64,000 bases of DNA from Vibrio sp. S9_S30 (lineage in GTDB: Bacteria; Pseudomonadota; Gammaproteobacteria; Enterobacterales; Vibrionaceae). Made by a program: the position numbers and the translations under genes. Location of the stretch: assembly GCF_014694455.1 (NCBI RefSeq), contig NZ_JAAUWT010000015.1:86661-150660 (forward strand), given 5' to 3'. A model generated the notes under the pieces. It saw nothing but the letters and a program-made list of their open reading frames with translations. It made no database searches and had not been told where the DNA came from. Below, one piece after another: positions 17,341 through 26,267 of this stretch (position 1 is the stretch's first letter; every line of letters starts with the position of its first letter).

Positions 17341-18372
17341 ATGAAACTGAAACATAACGTTGTGACGTTACTGTGTTTTGGTCTTGTATCGACCCAAACT
17401 TACGCCCTAACGCAAGAAGAAGCGAACAGTGTAGGCGCGTATATCGAATCGGTATTGGTTCCCAATTACACAAACACCGCCAATTCAACTGGTACTACCT
17501 ATAAAACCCACCAACCCCCTTCAATTAATCAAGCAGCCAAAGCGTTAGATTATTTAGAGTTTGCGGAAGTTGTCCATACCAATAACGGCTCACCTCGTGG
17601 TTGGACAAGAGTGAATAACGTTGTTGATTATGATTCAGGTTTCTACGCGGGTATCTATAAAAAATCCAATCAAATTGTCGTGGCATTCCGAGGCAGTGAA
17701 TTAGGCACGTCCGACTGGGTGACGAATGGCATTATGGTGCAAGACGTAGTTCCTGCTCAGTATGCAATGGCCATAGAAAAGGCGATTGAAATCAAGAATC
17801 AATATCCTGGATATCAAATACATTACACGGGTCACAGCCTTGGTGGAGGCTTGGCAACAGCAGCAGCAATTACAACTGGGGACCCCGCAACCGCTTTCGA
17901 TGCTTCAGGTCTTGCCAACGCAGTCTTAAATAGCATTAAGTCCAAACATGCCGCTCAAGGAAAACCGTCTAATCGATGGCAAAGAAATGCCAAGCAGGTA
18001 ACGAATTTCAATTTAGAAGGTGAGTTTGTTTCGGATCTCGACTATCAACAAGATGCTGACACTCTCGGTCCAACATCAAAACAGTATGGCGATATTTACT
18101 ACTTATCGGCTTCACGTTTCACCCCATTACCAGACGTGAACAATGGATTAACACGCCATTTCACAACCCCTCTTAAAGAAGAGTTGATGTTTCTTTCTCA
18201 ACCCATTTATCGCATCGATATGAATGATTACAACGCGATTGATAACGATATCAATAGCTATACAGCCATGTTTTACATCGATTGGACAGATGACACCCTT
18301 GATGTTCTGTTTTGGCAAACCAACTTTGCAATCAACTCATTGCCAAGCTTGCTAGCCGACTTAGGGTTTTAA
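17341..18372 (+). CDS. Secreted class 3 (alpha/beta-hydrolase) lipase
   Basis: 343 residues from the ATG at 17341, chosen because AAGGAA lies 6 bases upstream and the product then opens with a signal peptide (MKLKHNVVTLLCFGL, cleavage near 'TYALTQ'). Lipase_3 features: 'IVVAFRGSELGTSDW' and the nucleophile elbow 'YTGHSLGGGLATAAA' with serine in GHSLG; a plausible aspartate lies further on and a histidine near 'GLTRHF'. It probably hydrolyses triacylglycerols or phospholipids outside the cytoplasm. A TRAP transporter starts about 110 bases downstream on the same strand; a functional link (uptake of a released product) is only a guess. Confidence 0.85.
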   Translation: MKLKHNVVTLLCFGLVSTQTYALTQEEANSVGAYIESVLVPNYTNTANSTGTTYKTHQPPSINQAAKALDYLEFAEVVHTNNGSPRGWTRVNNVVDYDSGFYAGIYKKSNQIVVAFRGSELGTSDWVTNGIMVQDVVPAQYAMAIEKAIEIKNQYPGYQIHYTGHSLGGGLATAAAITTGDPATAFDASGLANAVLNSIKSKHAAQGKPSNRWQRNAKQVTNFNLEGEFVSDLDYQQDADTLGPTSKQYGDIYYLSASRFTPLPDVNNGLTRHFTTPLKEELMFLSQPIYRIDMNDYNAIDNDINSYTAMFYIDWTDDTLDVLFWQTNFAINSLPSLLADLGF

Positions 18373-18436
18373 CAACGTTCATAAACCAAGATCACCCTTC
18401 AGGTTGATTACATCAAACATGCCGACAGAAATTGTC

Positions 18437-18470
18437 TGTCCTAGTTAAAAATATGTCCTAGTTAAAAATA
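18437..18470. repeat. Tandem 17-base direct repeat before the TRAP operon
   Basis: TGTCCTAGTTAAAAATA occurs twice in immediate succession (18437-18453 and 18454-18470), ending at the ribosome site of dctP. It looks like a recent small duplication. Confidence 0.85.
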
Positions 18471-18481
18471 AGGTGTTTATC

Positions 18482-19561
18482 ATGAAAACGAAGCTATCTA
18501 TTAAAAGAAATGCCGTTGTGAAAACCGGAATCGCGGTTGCCATCTCTGCCGCAGCGGTTGCAGGGATGCCAGCCAACGCAGAAAGTAAAGTACGCTGGAA
18601 AGTTCAAGCCGTATTTGGGACGCACTTGCCCGCATTAGGCGATCCCATCAAATACGTTGCTGAACAAATAAAAGAAGCCAGTAACGGCGATATTCAATTC
18701 AAAATTTATGAACCCGGGAAGTTGGTTCCGCCATTTGAAATCACCGAAGCTGTTAAAAACAAGCAGCTGAATGCAGGTTACACTTGGCTAGGATATGACC
18801 AAGGAAAAATCCCCGCTGCCGCACTATTTGCTGCGGTTCCGTTTGGAATGGAGCCCTGGGCTTACGCTTCTTGGTGGTACGATGGTGAAGGCAAAGCGTT
18901 AGCAGAAAAGCTGTATGCGAAACACAACATTCGCCCTGTTTTATGCTCGGTTATCGGACCCGAAACCGCAGGCTGGTTCAAGAAAGAAATCACCTCTTTA
19001 AAAGACATTGAAGGGCTTAAAATTCGTTTTGCTGGGCTGGGTGGAAAAGTCATGCAAAAAGCAGGGGCTTCCGTCACTGTTTTACCTGGAGGCGAAATTT
19101 TCCCTGCTTTAGAGAAAGGCGCCATTGACGCGAGTGAATTTTCTATGCCTGCCATCGACCAAATGATGGGCTTTGACAAAATTGCCAAAAATAATTACTT
19201 CCCCGGCTGGCACCAAACTTTCACTGCCTCTCACTTAATTGTGAATACTGAAACTTGGGAATCTCTTTCCGATAGCCAGCGTGCCATGATCGATATGGCA
19301 TGTACGGCCGGTACTTTTCGAGCGCTTACACGCGGAGAAGCCCTTCAAGGCGCTGTCATAAAAGGGTTTGAAGCTAAAAACGTGACGGCTCGTCAACTAC
19401 CTGACGATGTACTTGAACAGCTTAAAACGCTCACAGATGAAGTGATGAGTGAAATTTCAGCTAAAGATGCAGACTTTAAAGAAATTTACCAATCGCAGCA
19501 GGCGTTCTCTAAAGAATATGACATTTGGAAGTCAAAAGCTTACTTACCTAACAACTACTAA
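18482..19561 (+). CDS. dctP: TRAP transporter substrate-binding protein (DctP family)
   Basis: Periplasmic solute receptor, 359 residues from the ATG at 18482 (an in-frame GTG at 18473 overlaps the ribosome site AAGG, so is less likely). It has a signal peptide to about residue 30 (cleavage near 'ANAESK'). DctP features include 'FEITEAVKNKQLNAGYTW', 'ALFAAVPFGMEPWAYASWW' and 'LKIRFAGLGGKVMQKAGA' with the carboxylate-binding arginine. The 'VPFGM...AWxYxGEG'-like stretch resembles receptors for 2-oxoacids or mannitol/chloroaromatic annotated systems; the true ligand cannot be read. It is the first of three TRAP genes. Confidence 0.92.
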   Translation: MKTKLSIKRNAVVKTGIAVAISAAAVAGMPANAESKVRWKVQAVFGTHLPALGDPIKYVAEQIKEASNGDIQFKIYEPGKLVPPFEITEAVKNKQLNAGYTWLGYDQGKIPAAALFAAVPFGMEPWAYASWWYDGEGKALAEKLYAKHNIRPVLCSVIGPETAGWFKKEITSLKDIEGLKIRFAGLGGKVMQKAGASVTVLPGGEIFPALEKGAIDASEFSMPAIDQMMGFDKIAKNNYFPGWHQTFTASHLIVNTETWESLSDSQRAMIDMACTAGTFRALTRGEALQGAVIKGFEAKNVTARQLPDDVLEQLKTLTDEVMSEISAKDADFKEIYQSQQAFSKEYDIWKSKAYLPNNY

Positions 19562-19626
19562 AATCAACTAGAACAATCATTATTTAGTGGCGTCAATGGA
19601 CGCCACTCTTTCAGAGGACGCCAAGA

Positions 19627-20217
19627 ATGAGCTCCATATCTTTCCCAGAATCCAATAAAAAGGCACTGCTTAGCCAGCTTCCAGAGACCCGATTATCGGT
19701 CATCTTAGATAAGGTAATAAGTAAAGTGAATGATTATATGATTTGGATTTGGCCAATTCTAATGTCGATCATCGTTATAAACGTTTTGATGCGCTATTTG
19801 ATTGGCGAGGGCCGGGTTGAATTCGAAGAACTGCAGTGGCATCTATACTCCGCCGGCTGGCTATTGGGTCTTAGCTACTGTTTTATTACCGATTCCCATG
19901 TCAGGGTGGACATTCTTTATGATCACTTTTCTATAAAAACGAAATGCTGGATAGAGTTGATTGGCATCATTACGCTTTTGGTCCCTTTCATCGTCCTTGT
20001 TTTAAATTATTCACTCCCTTTTATTGCATACTCTTGGCAACTCAGTGAAGTTTCTTCCGCACCGGGAGGGCTTCCCTATCGATGGTTTATTAAATCCATT
20101 CTTTTAGTAGGCTTTGCCTTTCTTTTGATCGCTGTTATCTCTCGATTTTCTCGCATTAGTATTGCGCTGATTTCTGGTAGATTCGCCCAGGATGGAGGTG
20201 AGAATGGAAATCAATGA
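19627..20217 (+). CDS. dctQ: TRAP transporter small permease (DctQ family)
   Basis: 196 residues with four predicted membrane helices (near residues 35-55, 70-90, 107-130 and 152-175). The DctQ-type motif 'VEFEELQWHLYSAGWLLG' and 'DSHVRVDILYDHFS' are visible. It forms the integral membrane complex with DctM. It follows dctP after 65 bases with a ribosome site GAGGACG, and overlaps the start of dctM by 14 bases, as expected for translational coupling. Confidence 0.92.
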   Translation: MSSISFPESNKKALLSQLPETRLSVILDKVISKVNDYMIWIWPILMSIIVINVLMRYLIGEGRVEFEELQWHLYSAGWLLGLSYCFITDSHVRVDILYDHFSIKTKCWIELIGIITLLVPFIVLVLNYSLPFIAYSWQLSEVSSAPGGLPYRWFIKSILLVGFAFLLIAVISRFSRISIALISGRFAQDGGENGNQ

Positions 20218-21559
20218 AATATTAGCCATTACTATGTTCGCGACGTTTATATTGTTGCTTTTTAGTGGATTTCCTGTCGCGTGGATCCTTGGCGGTGTGT
20301 CTATTTTGTTTTCCGCTATCGCGCTTGGTTTAGATACGTGGGCAGAGACATGGATCGGCATTGATTGGCAATATGTATCTATTGTTGTACCGAGAATATG
20401 GGACACTATGAACAATTGGGTATTGGTCGCACTGCCCATGTTTATCTATATGGGCTTAATGCTTGATCGCTCAGGTGTCGCACAAGATTTAATGACGAAT
20501 CTAGTTCGCTTGTTTGGCCGTGTCAGAGGCGGATTGGCTATTACTGTCACCATTGTGGGATTACTACTCGCAGCATCAACAGGCATCATCGGAGCGGCTG
20601 TGGTTTTGCTGTCCGTCCTTGGTATACCTTTGATGCTAAAGCAGGGTTACAGCAAATCACTCGCATGTGGAACAGTTTGCGCCACCGGAACGTTAGGCAT
20701 ATTGATCCCCCCAAGTATTATGCTGGTCATGATGGGCGACCGAATTGGTCTCTCCGTTGGTGACTTGTTCCTTGGCGCTCTCTTCCCAGGCTTGTTGCTG
20801 GCTGCTCTTTATGTGGGCTACATCGTTTTCACTGGGTTAGTCGCGCCGAGTAAAGCGCCTTTGTCTGACACCGCTGAACCCGTATCCGTTCTTGTGATTT
20901 TACAAGTATTTAAAGCGGTTCTCGCACCAGCTGGTCTTATAGTTGCTGTTCTTGGTTCGATATTTTTTGGTATCGCGACACCAACAGAGGCATCTGGCGT
21001 GGGCGCGGCAGGTGCAACACTTCTCGCTTGGTCTAAAGGAGCACTCAATAAAACCGTATTAAAAGAGGTTGGAGAAGAAACCACCAAGACCACTGCTTTC
21101 ATCTTTGCGCTTTTTATTGGGGCAACCGCCTTTTCTTTAGTGCTTCGAGGGCTGGGCGGGGATGAGCTGATAGAAAGTGCGTTAACTAATCTGGATTTGG
21201 CACCAAGCGGTATTATTATCGCCATTTTGATCGCGGTTTTCTTGTTAGGGTTCTTCCTAGACTGGATAGAAATCACATTGATTGTGCTTCCACTTGTTGC
21301 TCCGGTCGTCTCGTCCCTAGGGTTCGACTTAATCTGGTTTACCGTACTTTTTGCCGTTTGCTTGCAAACATCATTTTTAACCCCACCAGTTGGATTTGCA
21401 CTCTTCTACATGAAGGGCGTCGCTCCAGATAACGTGACTATCGGTGATATATACAAAGGTGTCGTTCCATTTATTTTGCTACAAGTTATCGCGCTCGCTA
21501 TCGTGTTTAACTTTCAGCAAATCGTCACATGGCTACCTGGCATCGCTTACGGTTACTAA
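20204..21559 (+). CDS. dctM: TRAP transporter large permease (DctM family)
   Basis: About 451 residues with 12 or more hydrophobic segments. DctM features: 'FSGFPVAWILGGVS', 'ALPMFIYMGLMLDRSG', 'ASTGIIGAAVVLLSVLGIP', 'GTLGILIPPSIMLVMMGDR' and, near the end, 'TSFLTPPVGFALFYMKG'. It provides the sodium-driven transport channel. I use the ATG at 20204 (GGAGGTGAG just upstream) rather than the GTG-like frame opening at 20192. It overlaps dctQ and is the last gene before a terminator. Confidence 0.93.
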   Translation: MEINEILAITMFATFILLLFSGFPVAWILGGVSILFSAIALGLDTWAETWIGIDWQYVSIVVPRIWDTMNNWVLVALPMFIYMGLMLDRSGVAQDLMTNLVRLFGRVRGGLAITVTIVGLLLAASTGIIGAAVVLLSVLGIPLMLKQGYSKSLACGTVCATGTLGILIPPSIMLVMMGDRIGLSVGDLFLGALFPGLLLAALYVGYIVFTGLVAPSKAPLSDTAEPVSVLVILQVFKAVLAPAGLIVAVLGSIFFGIATPTEASGVGAAGATLLAWSKGALNKTVLKEVGEETTKTTAFIFALFIGATAFSLVLRGLGGDELIESALTNLDLAPSGIIIAILIAVFLLGFFLDWIEITLIVLPLVAPVVSSLGFDLIWFTVLFAVCLQTSFLTPPVGFALFYMKGVAPDNVTIGDIYKGVVPFILLQVIALAIVFNFQQIVTWLPGIAYGY

Positions 21560-21582
21560 AGTAAAAAACGCATACCATACAA

Positions 21583-21612
21583 AAAAGGTCAGGCAACGCC
21601 TGACCTTTTAAA
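21583..21612. terminator. Bidirectional terminator between dctM and ppiC
   Basis: Arms AAAAGGTCAGGC and GCCTGACCTTTT around AAC, with A and T runs on both sides, placed between two convergent genes. Confidence 0.92.
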
Positions 21613-21891
21613 TTAGGTACGGTAAAGAACCTTGATAACATGCCAACCAAACTTGGTTTTGACCACCATGGGTGTTAACACTTCCCCACTAAAGACAGCT
21701 TTGTCGAATTGAGGAACCATTTGACCTTTCTTAAACTCACCAAGATCGCCACCTTTATTTCCAGATGGACAAGAGGAATACTTCTTTGCAAGCGATTGAA
21801 ATTTAGCGCCTTTCTTTATTTGATTAACAATATCTTCTGCTTGCTCCTTATGCTTAACCAAAATATGTAAAGCTGCTGCCGTTCTCGCCAT
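21613..21891 (-). CDS. ppiC: Parvulin-type peptidyl-prolyl isomerase PpiC
   Basis: Cytoplasmic rotamase, 92 residues from the ATG at 21891 (the frame stays open to 22041, but the extension has no similarity and parvulins of this type start MARTAAALHILVK). One rotamase domain: 'ALHILVKHKEQAE', 'AKKYSSCPSGNKGGDLGEF', 'MVPQFDKAVFS', 'TKFGWHVIKV'. Length is that of E. coli PpiC (93). It is a single gene, convergent with the TRAP operon. Confidence 0.94.
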   Translation of the reverse strand: MARTAAALHILVKHKEQAEDIVNQIKKGAKFQSLAKKYSSCPSGNKGGDLGEFKKGQMVPQFDKAVFSGEVLTPMVVKTKFGWHVIKVLYRT

Positions 21892-22118
21892 GGAAGTTCT
21901 CTCTTTGTTTGAAAGGCACGGATTGTAACTCAAACATTGTTTATCTGCATTGTTTGATTCTTTTAAGGTATAATCACAACTTAGCCATACACATCTATTC
22001 GAAAGCATCGAATGAGCCACTAACGAAACATATAGATTCACTTTTATTGATCAAAAAATGAGCCAAAGGGTCAGATTAATTGTAAAATGAAAGTGAGTTT
22101 ACTTACGCGGATTTATTT

Positions 22119-23024
22119 ATGAAAAGCAAAGCCAATCAGTCTCAGGGAATGCTGATGTTCAAGCTAACACTTCAGCAGAGCTTTGCCATTGGCACATTGA
22201 AAGTTAGAGAAATTGTACCTTATGCTCAAACAACACAAATCCCCTACTCTCACCCTCATGTAATCGGAACCATTCCAATTCGTGAGTTGACGGTTCCTGT
22301 GATTGATATGGCTGCCGCAATTGGGTTTCGCCCTATTGCACGTGAGGAATATAAGAATAGCTATTTAATTGTTACAGATTGCTTACGCACAATTGTTGCC
22401 TTTATGGTGCGTGATATTGAAAAAATTATTGAGTGTGATTGGCGTTCGATTGAGTCCACGCCAGATACATTAGGCAACAATATATTCGTGACAGGCATAA
22501 CGCGCCATAAAGACAAAATAGTTCAAATGCTGGATGTCGAGCTTTTGTTATCCAAAATATACCCAGAGCATGATAGTCAGCGTATACCGATTCTGACGGA
22601 TATAGAACGCGAGCGCCTAAAACCTCTCAATATTCTTCTTGTCGACGACTCTAGCATCGCAAGAAAGCAACTGTCTGATGCGTTAGACAGCATTAATATC
22701 CCTTATCAGGTGTGTAAAAACGGTATAGATGCGTTGAATTTAATGAAAGAAGATGCTGCTAACCAAAAGCCAATCGATATTTTGGTCAGTGATATCGAAA
22801 TGCCTGGGCTAGATGGGTATGAGCTCGCATTTGAAATTCAAAATGATACGGCTTTGAGCCGATCGTATAGGATTCTACATACCTCACTATCGAGCGAAAT
22901 TTGTGTGGACAGAGCGCATCAAGTCGGTGCCCATGAGGCCCTTACAAAGTTTGATGCCACCGAACTTGTACAAGCAATGCTCAGAGGTGCTAAGCAAATT
23001 GAGGAATCAGTAAGCACTGCGTAA
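22119..23024 (+). CDS. cheV: Chemotaxis protein CheV (CheW-receiver fusion)
   Basis: 301 residues. The CheW-like domain (about 10-160) contains 'AIGTLKVREIVPYAQTTQIP' and 'VIGTIPIRELTVPVIDMAAAIG'. The receiver domain (about 172-295) has 'NILLVDDSSIARKQL', the phosphorylated aspartate in 'ILVSDIEMPGLDG', and a lysine in 'ALTKFDA'. CheV couples receptors to CheA and tunes adaptation. The ribosome site is weak. It stands alone with its own terminator; other che genes are not in the window, although a chemoreceptor lies at 49-52 kb. Confidence 0.93.
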   Translation: MKSKANQSQGMLMFKLTLQQSFAIGTLKVREIVPYAQTTQIPYSHPHVIGTIPIRELTVPVIDMAAAIGFRPIAREEYKNSYLIVTDCLRTIVAFMVRDIEKIIECDWRSIESTPDTLGNNIFVTGITRHKDKIVQMLDVELLLSKIYPEHDSQRIPILTDIERERLKPLNILLVDDSSIARKQLSDALDSINIPYQVCKNGIDALNLMKEDAANQKPIDILVSDIEMPGLDGYELAFEIQNDTALSRSYRILHTSLSSEICVDRAHQVGAHEALTKFDATELVQAMLRGAKQIEESVSTA

Positions 23025-23045
23025 CCCAGTATTCAGATCAACAGT

Positions 23046-23074
23046 AAGCCGGCGAATTCGCCGGTTTTTTCATT
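23046..23074 (+). terminator. Terminator of cheV
   Basis: Hairpin AAGCCGGCGAATTCGCCGG followed by TTTTTT. Confidence 0.9.
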
Positions 23075-23104
23075 CCTTCCTTTCCTTCTTCAATAAATCA
23101 CCAT

Positions 23105-23120
23105 TGCGATACATATCACA
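23105..23120. promoter_or_regulatory. Candidate CRP/FNR-type site upstream of the alcohol dehydrogenase
   Basis: TGCGA-TACATA-TCACA matches the CRP consensus TGTGA-N6-TCACA at nine of ten positions. It lies about 150 bases before the ATG at 23272. Confidence 0.45.
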
Positions 23121-23271
23121 TAAATATGAAATCAATAAACATAGGTGTTAATCGTTGTTTCAGATCAACAAACCAAACCAATTTCATAAGCAAAGTGAGC
23201 ATATACCAAAACGACCTTTCCTAATAAAAGGAGAGGCAATGATGCATGTATAACAATATTGGAGAGTCTAA

Positions 23272-24420
23272 ATGACAAGCGCATTTTACATCCCTACCGT
23301 CAATCTAATGGGGGCGGGTTGTTTAACTCAAGCCGTTGATAGCATTCAATCTCAAGGGTTTAAGAAGGGGCTAGTAGTAACAGATAAAGTGTTAAACCAA
23401 ATCGGAGTGGTAAAACAAGTTAACGATTTACTTGCCGACAGGGCAATTGCAACTGTTGTCTATGATGGAACCCAGCCAAATCCAACAATTTCTAACGTAA
23501 ATGAAGGCTTAGAGTTATTGATAGAAAATGGGTGTGACTTTGTCATCTCTTTAGGTGGCGGTTCGCCCCATGACTGCGCTAAAGGTATTGCACTGGTTGC
23601 TGCCAATGGCGGAAAAATTGCCGATTACGAAGGCGTTGACCAATCTGAGAAACCGCAAGTTCCACTTATTGCCATCAACACTACGGCTGGCACAGCTTCT
23701 GAAATGACACGTTTCTGCATCATTACTGATGAAGAACGTCATATTAAAATGGCAATTGTGGACAAACACACAACGCCACTTATGTCTGTTAATGATCCCG
23801 AACTGATGCTTGCGAAACCTGCTTCGCTTACCGCCGCAACGGGAATGGATGCATTAACTCATGCAATAGAAGCGTATGTCTCTACTGCCGCTACGCCAAT
23901 CACCGATGCGGTAGCCATCAAAGCGATAGAGCTGATCCAAGCACACCTAAGAACGGCGGTAAATCAAGGGGAAGATATAAAAGCCCGAGAGCAAATGGCA
24001 TACGCTCAGTTTATGGCAGGCATGGCATTCAACAATGCATCTCTGGGCTACGTTCATGCCATGGCACATCAACTTGGTGGATTTTATGACCTCCCACATG
24101 GCGTATGTAACGCGGTATTACTTCCGCACGTGCAAAAATATAATGCTCAGGTGTGTCCTGAACGATTAAAAGATGTTGCAGCAGCAATGGGAGTCAACGT
24201 CACAAATTTAACCGATGAACAAGGTGCAGAAGCTGCACTAAATGCCATAAAACAGTTGTCTTTAGATGTAGGTATTCCTACAGGACTCGAAGCTTTAGGA
24301 GCCAAACCCGAAGACATTCCATTGCTTGCAGAAAACGCACTGAAAGATGCTTGTGGACTGACAAATCCCAAGCAAGCAACCCACGATGAAATTTCGTCCA
24401 TTTTTGCGGCAGCTATGTAA
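23272..24420 (+). CDS. Iron-containing alcohol dehydrogenase (YiaY/AdhB type)
   Basis: 382 residues, matching the 383-residue single-domain Fe-ADH of the ADH II type. NAD-binding 'SLGGGSPHDCAKGIAL'; family signature 'GMDALTHAIEAYVS'; metal-binding histidines in 'GYVHAMAHQLGGFYDLPHG'. It oxidises primary alcohols or reduces aldehydes with NAD; the exact substrate is not readable. Expressed alone: possible CRP/FNR site at 23105-23120, terminator at 24447-24476, and a TetR gene convergent downstream. Confidence 0.93.
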   Translation: MTSAFYIPTVNLMGAGCLTQAVDSIQSQGFKKGLVVTDKVLNQIGVVKQVNDLLADRAIATVVYDGTQPNPTISNVNEGLELLIENGCDFVISLGGGSPHDCAKGIALVAANGGKIADYEGVDQSEKPQVPLIAINTTAGTASEMTRFCIITDEERHIKMAIVDKHTTPLMSVNDPELMLAKPASLTAATGMDALTHAIEAYVSTAATPITDAVAIKAIELIQAHLRTAVNQGEDIKAREQMAYAQFMAGMAFNNASLGYVHAMAHQLGGFYDLPHGVCNAVLLPHVQKYNAQVCPERLKDVAAAMGVNVTNLTDEQGAEAALNAIKQLSLDVGIPTGLEALGAKPEDIPLLAENALKDACGLTNPKQATHDEISSIFAAAM

Positions 24421-24446
24421 GCTCAAAAGCCTCTGCTCTTAAACCA

Positions 24447-24478
24447 AAAACCAGCCACTTGGCTGGTTTTCTTTTCAA
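24447..24478. terminator. Terminator between the alcohol dehydrogenase and the TetR gene
   Basis: Arms AAAACCAGCC and GGCTGGTTTT, loop ACTT, followed by CTTTT; A-rich on the other side, so it may act both ways. Confidence 0.88.
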
Positions 24479-24492
24479 CATACTGCTTAGGA

Positions 24493-24954
24493 TTAGCCCG
24501 CCATACGGACTAAGCTTTTTCCAAACAACACATCGAGATCCTCACGAGCAGAATCACCGTAGTTATCTTCTACCATCTTATATAAACGTTCTATTCCAGC
24601 TTTAGCAAATTCGTGCGCACTTTCCGATGTCACGACATGATGGAATAACAACCTAAGAATTGCCAAAAACTCTGTATTATCAAGAGCCTTAACCCAGCTG
24701 AATTTAAAACTCTCAACACCTTCATCCAGAACTAGGTGTGTTACGAACATCTTAAAGATTCGACCATCTAGTGCTGCTGTGAAGTCCGTTTTCTTAGGGA
24801 AATGGTGACTGATACCCGTACGAGAGACGCCTGTTTGTTGACTCAAAGTGGTGTAAGACATTTTGTCGTAGCCCAATGTGATTAGTTGGTCTACAACCGC
24901 ATCCATAATTTTTTGAATGGTAATTTCAGTATCTTCTTTACTACGCTTTGGCAT
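24493..24954 (-). CDS. TetR family transcriptional regulator, short form
   Basis: 153 residues. The N-terminal helix-turn-helix is clear: 'IMDAVVDQLITLGYDKMSY', 'TLSQQTGVSRTGISHHFPKK', then 'TDFTAAL'. The ligand-binding part is shorter than in typical TetR proteins (about 190-210), so it may be a compact subfamily. Ligand and targets are unknown. Convergent with the alcohol dehydrogenase; it might control it, but no shared operator was identified. Confidence 0.85.
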   Translation of the reverse strand: MPKRSKEDTEITIQKIMDAVVDQLITLGYDKMSYTTLSQQTGVSRTGISHHFPKKTDFTAALDGRIFKMFVTHLVLDEGVESFKFSWVKALDNTEFLAILRLLFHHVVTSESAHEFAKAGIERLYKMVEDNYGDSAREDLDVLFGKSLVRMAG

Positions 24955-25459
24955 GTTAGGGCTCTTCTATTTTATATGTTTAAGTACACTCATACTCGCG
25001 CATGAGCGACTTATAGTATTATGTTCTATATTTTTCAAATCTCAACAGATTGAAAAATATACAAGCAACTGTTCACGAAGCACTGTTCACGAAACTTGTG
25101 ATTTGCTAGAAGTAAACTCGACAGAGCGAGATCGATAAAAATTCGCTTATTCGATTTACCCAAATATCGGGCAATAGAATTTTACTAAAAGTAACACTAT
25201 TGCAAATGATTCCGATTTACTGGATTTTCTTACAAATTACTCAATTGGGCAATACAACCTTATTTCATGACCCGACAAAACGACATTTTGATTCACTCCC
25301 TCGTGATAAAGATCACATAAATGAAATGAATATATCGTTACAAAACACTATCCTATGAGGCCGTTGAATCTAATGATTTAACCCCAACCAGCTGAAATTC
25401 TGTGGTTTTACCTGCATCAGAGGAGTAACATACCCCCATTAACTGTAAGAGGATACGTT
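24955..25459. other. Intergenic region between the TetR and DUF406 genes, with repeats and a CRP-like site
   Basis: No gene seen. Holds a long inverted repeat with arms TATATTTTTCAA and TTGAAAAATATA (25027-25038 and 25050-25061), two direct copies of ACTGTTCACGAA (25068-25079 and 25082-25093), and a CRP-like site (25302-25317). The inverted repeat could be a hairpin or a TetR operator. Confidence 0.55.
25302..25317. promoter_or_regulatory. Candidate CRP site upstream of the DUF406 gene
   Basis: CGTGA-TAAAGA-TCACA, nine of ten consensus positions, and the flanks also fit (T before, T after, GAT before TCACA). About 143 bases before the ATG at 25460. Confidence 0.55.
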
Positions 25460-25756
25460 ATGACAACGAAAGCAGAAGACAATCAAGTTTGTGAAGCATG
25501 CGGATGCAGCGCAGAGATGGGATTCATCATCAAAGAAGGCGACGATGTGGCAAACATTTCTTTGTTTGGTCGTGATTTCGCGGCATTAGAATCTGAACTA
25601 AACAAATACATAGATCTAGCCAATACGGTATCTAACGAGGTGAAATATGAAAGCCAACGCCTTGAAGACGAGGCTGGTATTGAAACAAGATTCCAATTCA
25701 CTTGCAGCGCCGAAAAACTCATTTTTGAATTGAAGACACGAACGCTAGCACGATAA
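25460..25756 (+). CDS. DUF406 (YfcZ/YiiS) family protein
   Basis: 98 residues, soluble. The family pattern is seen in the cysteine-containing N-terminus 'CEACGCSAEMG' and in the C-terminal 'FTCSAEKLIFELKTR', which matches 'FACEAEMLIFQLGLR' of E. coli YfcZ. Function is unknown. Good ribosome site (AGAGGA). A stem AGGGCGG/CCGCCCT at 25766-25788 without a T run may be a weak terminator. Confidence 0.88.
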   Translation: MTTKAEDNQVCEACGCSAEMGFIIKEGDDVANISLFGRDFAALESELNKYIDLANTVSNEVKYESQRLEDEAGIETRFQFTCSAEKLIFELKTRTLAR

Positions 25757-25807
25757 GCATCAATTAGGGCGGATTTTCTAGCCGCCCTCAAAACAAGACC
25801 CGACTTT

Positions 25808-26059
25808 TCACTCATCCTGTTTCAATTGAAGCCACCTTAGATCCCCATTCAACTCGAATTCCTGCTCTTTACCGCAGGTTAAATACAACTCGCCTACCTG
25901 AATCACCGCACCGAGTGTGTAAGCTTTATCTTCGTAATAACACACTTTTTCAAACAATGTTCCATCAGTAACAATTACTGGAGATTTTGGCGTTGTAACC
26001 GTTTTGGCATTAACACCAACAGAGAGAATTGTGAATATAAATACAAGGTGTCTGCTCAT
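25808..26059 (-). CDS. Small periplasmic DUF1496 family protein
   Basis: 83 residues with a signal peptide (MSRHLVFIFTILSVGVNA, cleavage near 'VNAKT'). The mature part has the DUF1496/YnjH pattern 'CYYEDKAYTLGAVIQVGEL' with two cysteines (in 'VCYYED' and 'LTCGKE') that probably form a disulfide. Function is unknown. Convergent with the DUF406 gene. Confidence 0.82.
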   Translation of the reverse strand: MSRHLVFIFTILSVGVNAKTVTTPKSPVIVTDGTLFEKVCYYEDKAYTLGAVIQVGELYLTCGKEQEFELNGDLRWLQLKQDE

Positions 26060-26267
26060 AATGACCCTATAGTTAAATTATTTATAAAAAGGAAAGACCT
26101 CGATTTAGCATACTGTGAATGCGCTAGTGCATTTATAACTTTAGCAGGGTTTTCAAACCTATATACCAATGTCTCTTTAAGATGCCCTCGCTGGATATTG
26201 AGATTGCTAGGTATACATAACAACACTTTGCGCTTACTATCAAATGAAAATCACCGTTTAATCTTGA

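Noticed and set aside
18437..18470. CRISPR-like or phage attachment repeat
   Set aside because: Only two adjacent 17-base copies with no spacers, integrase or tRNA nearby; a simple tandem duplication.
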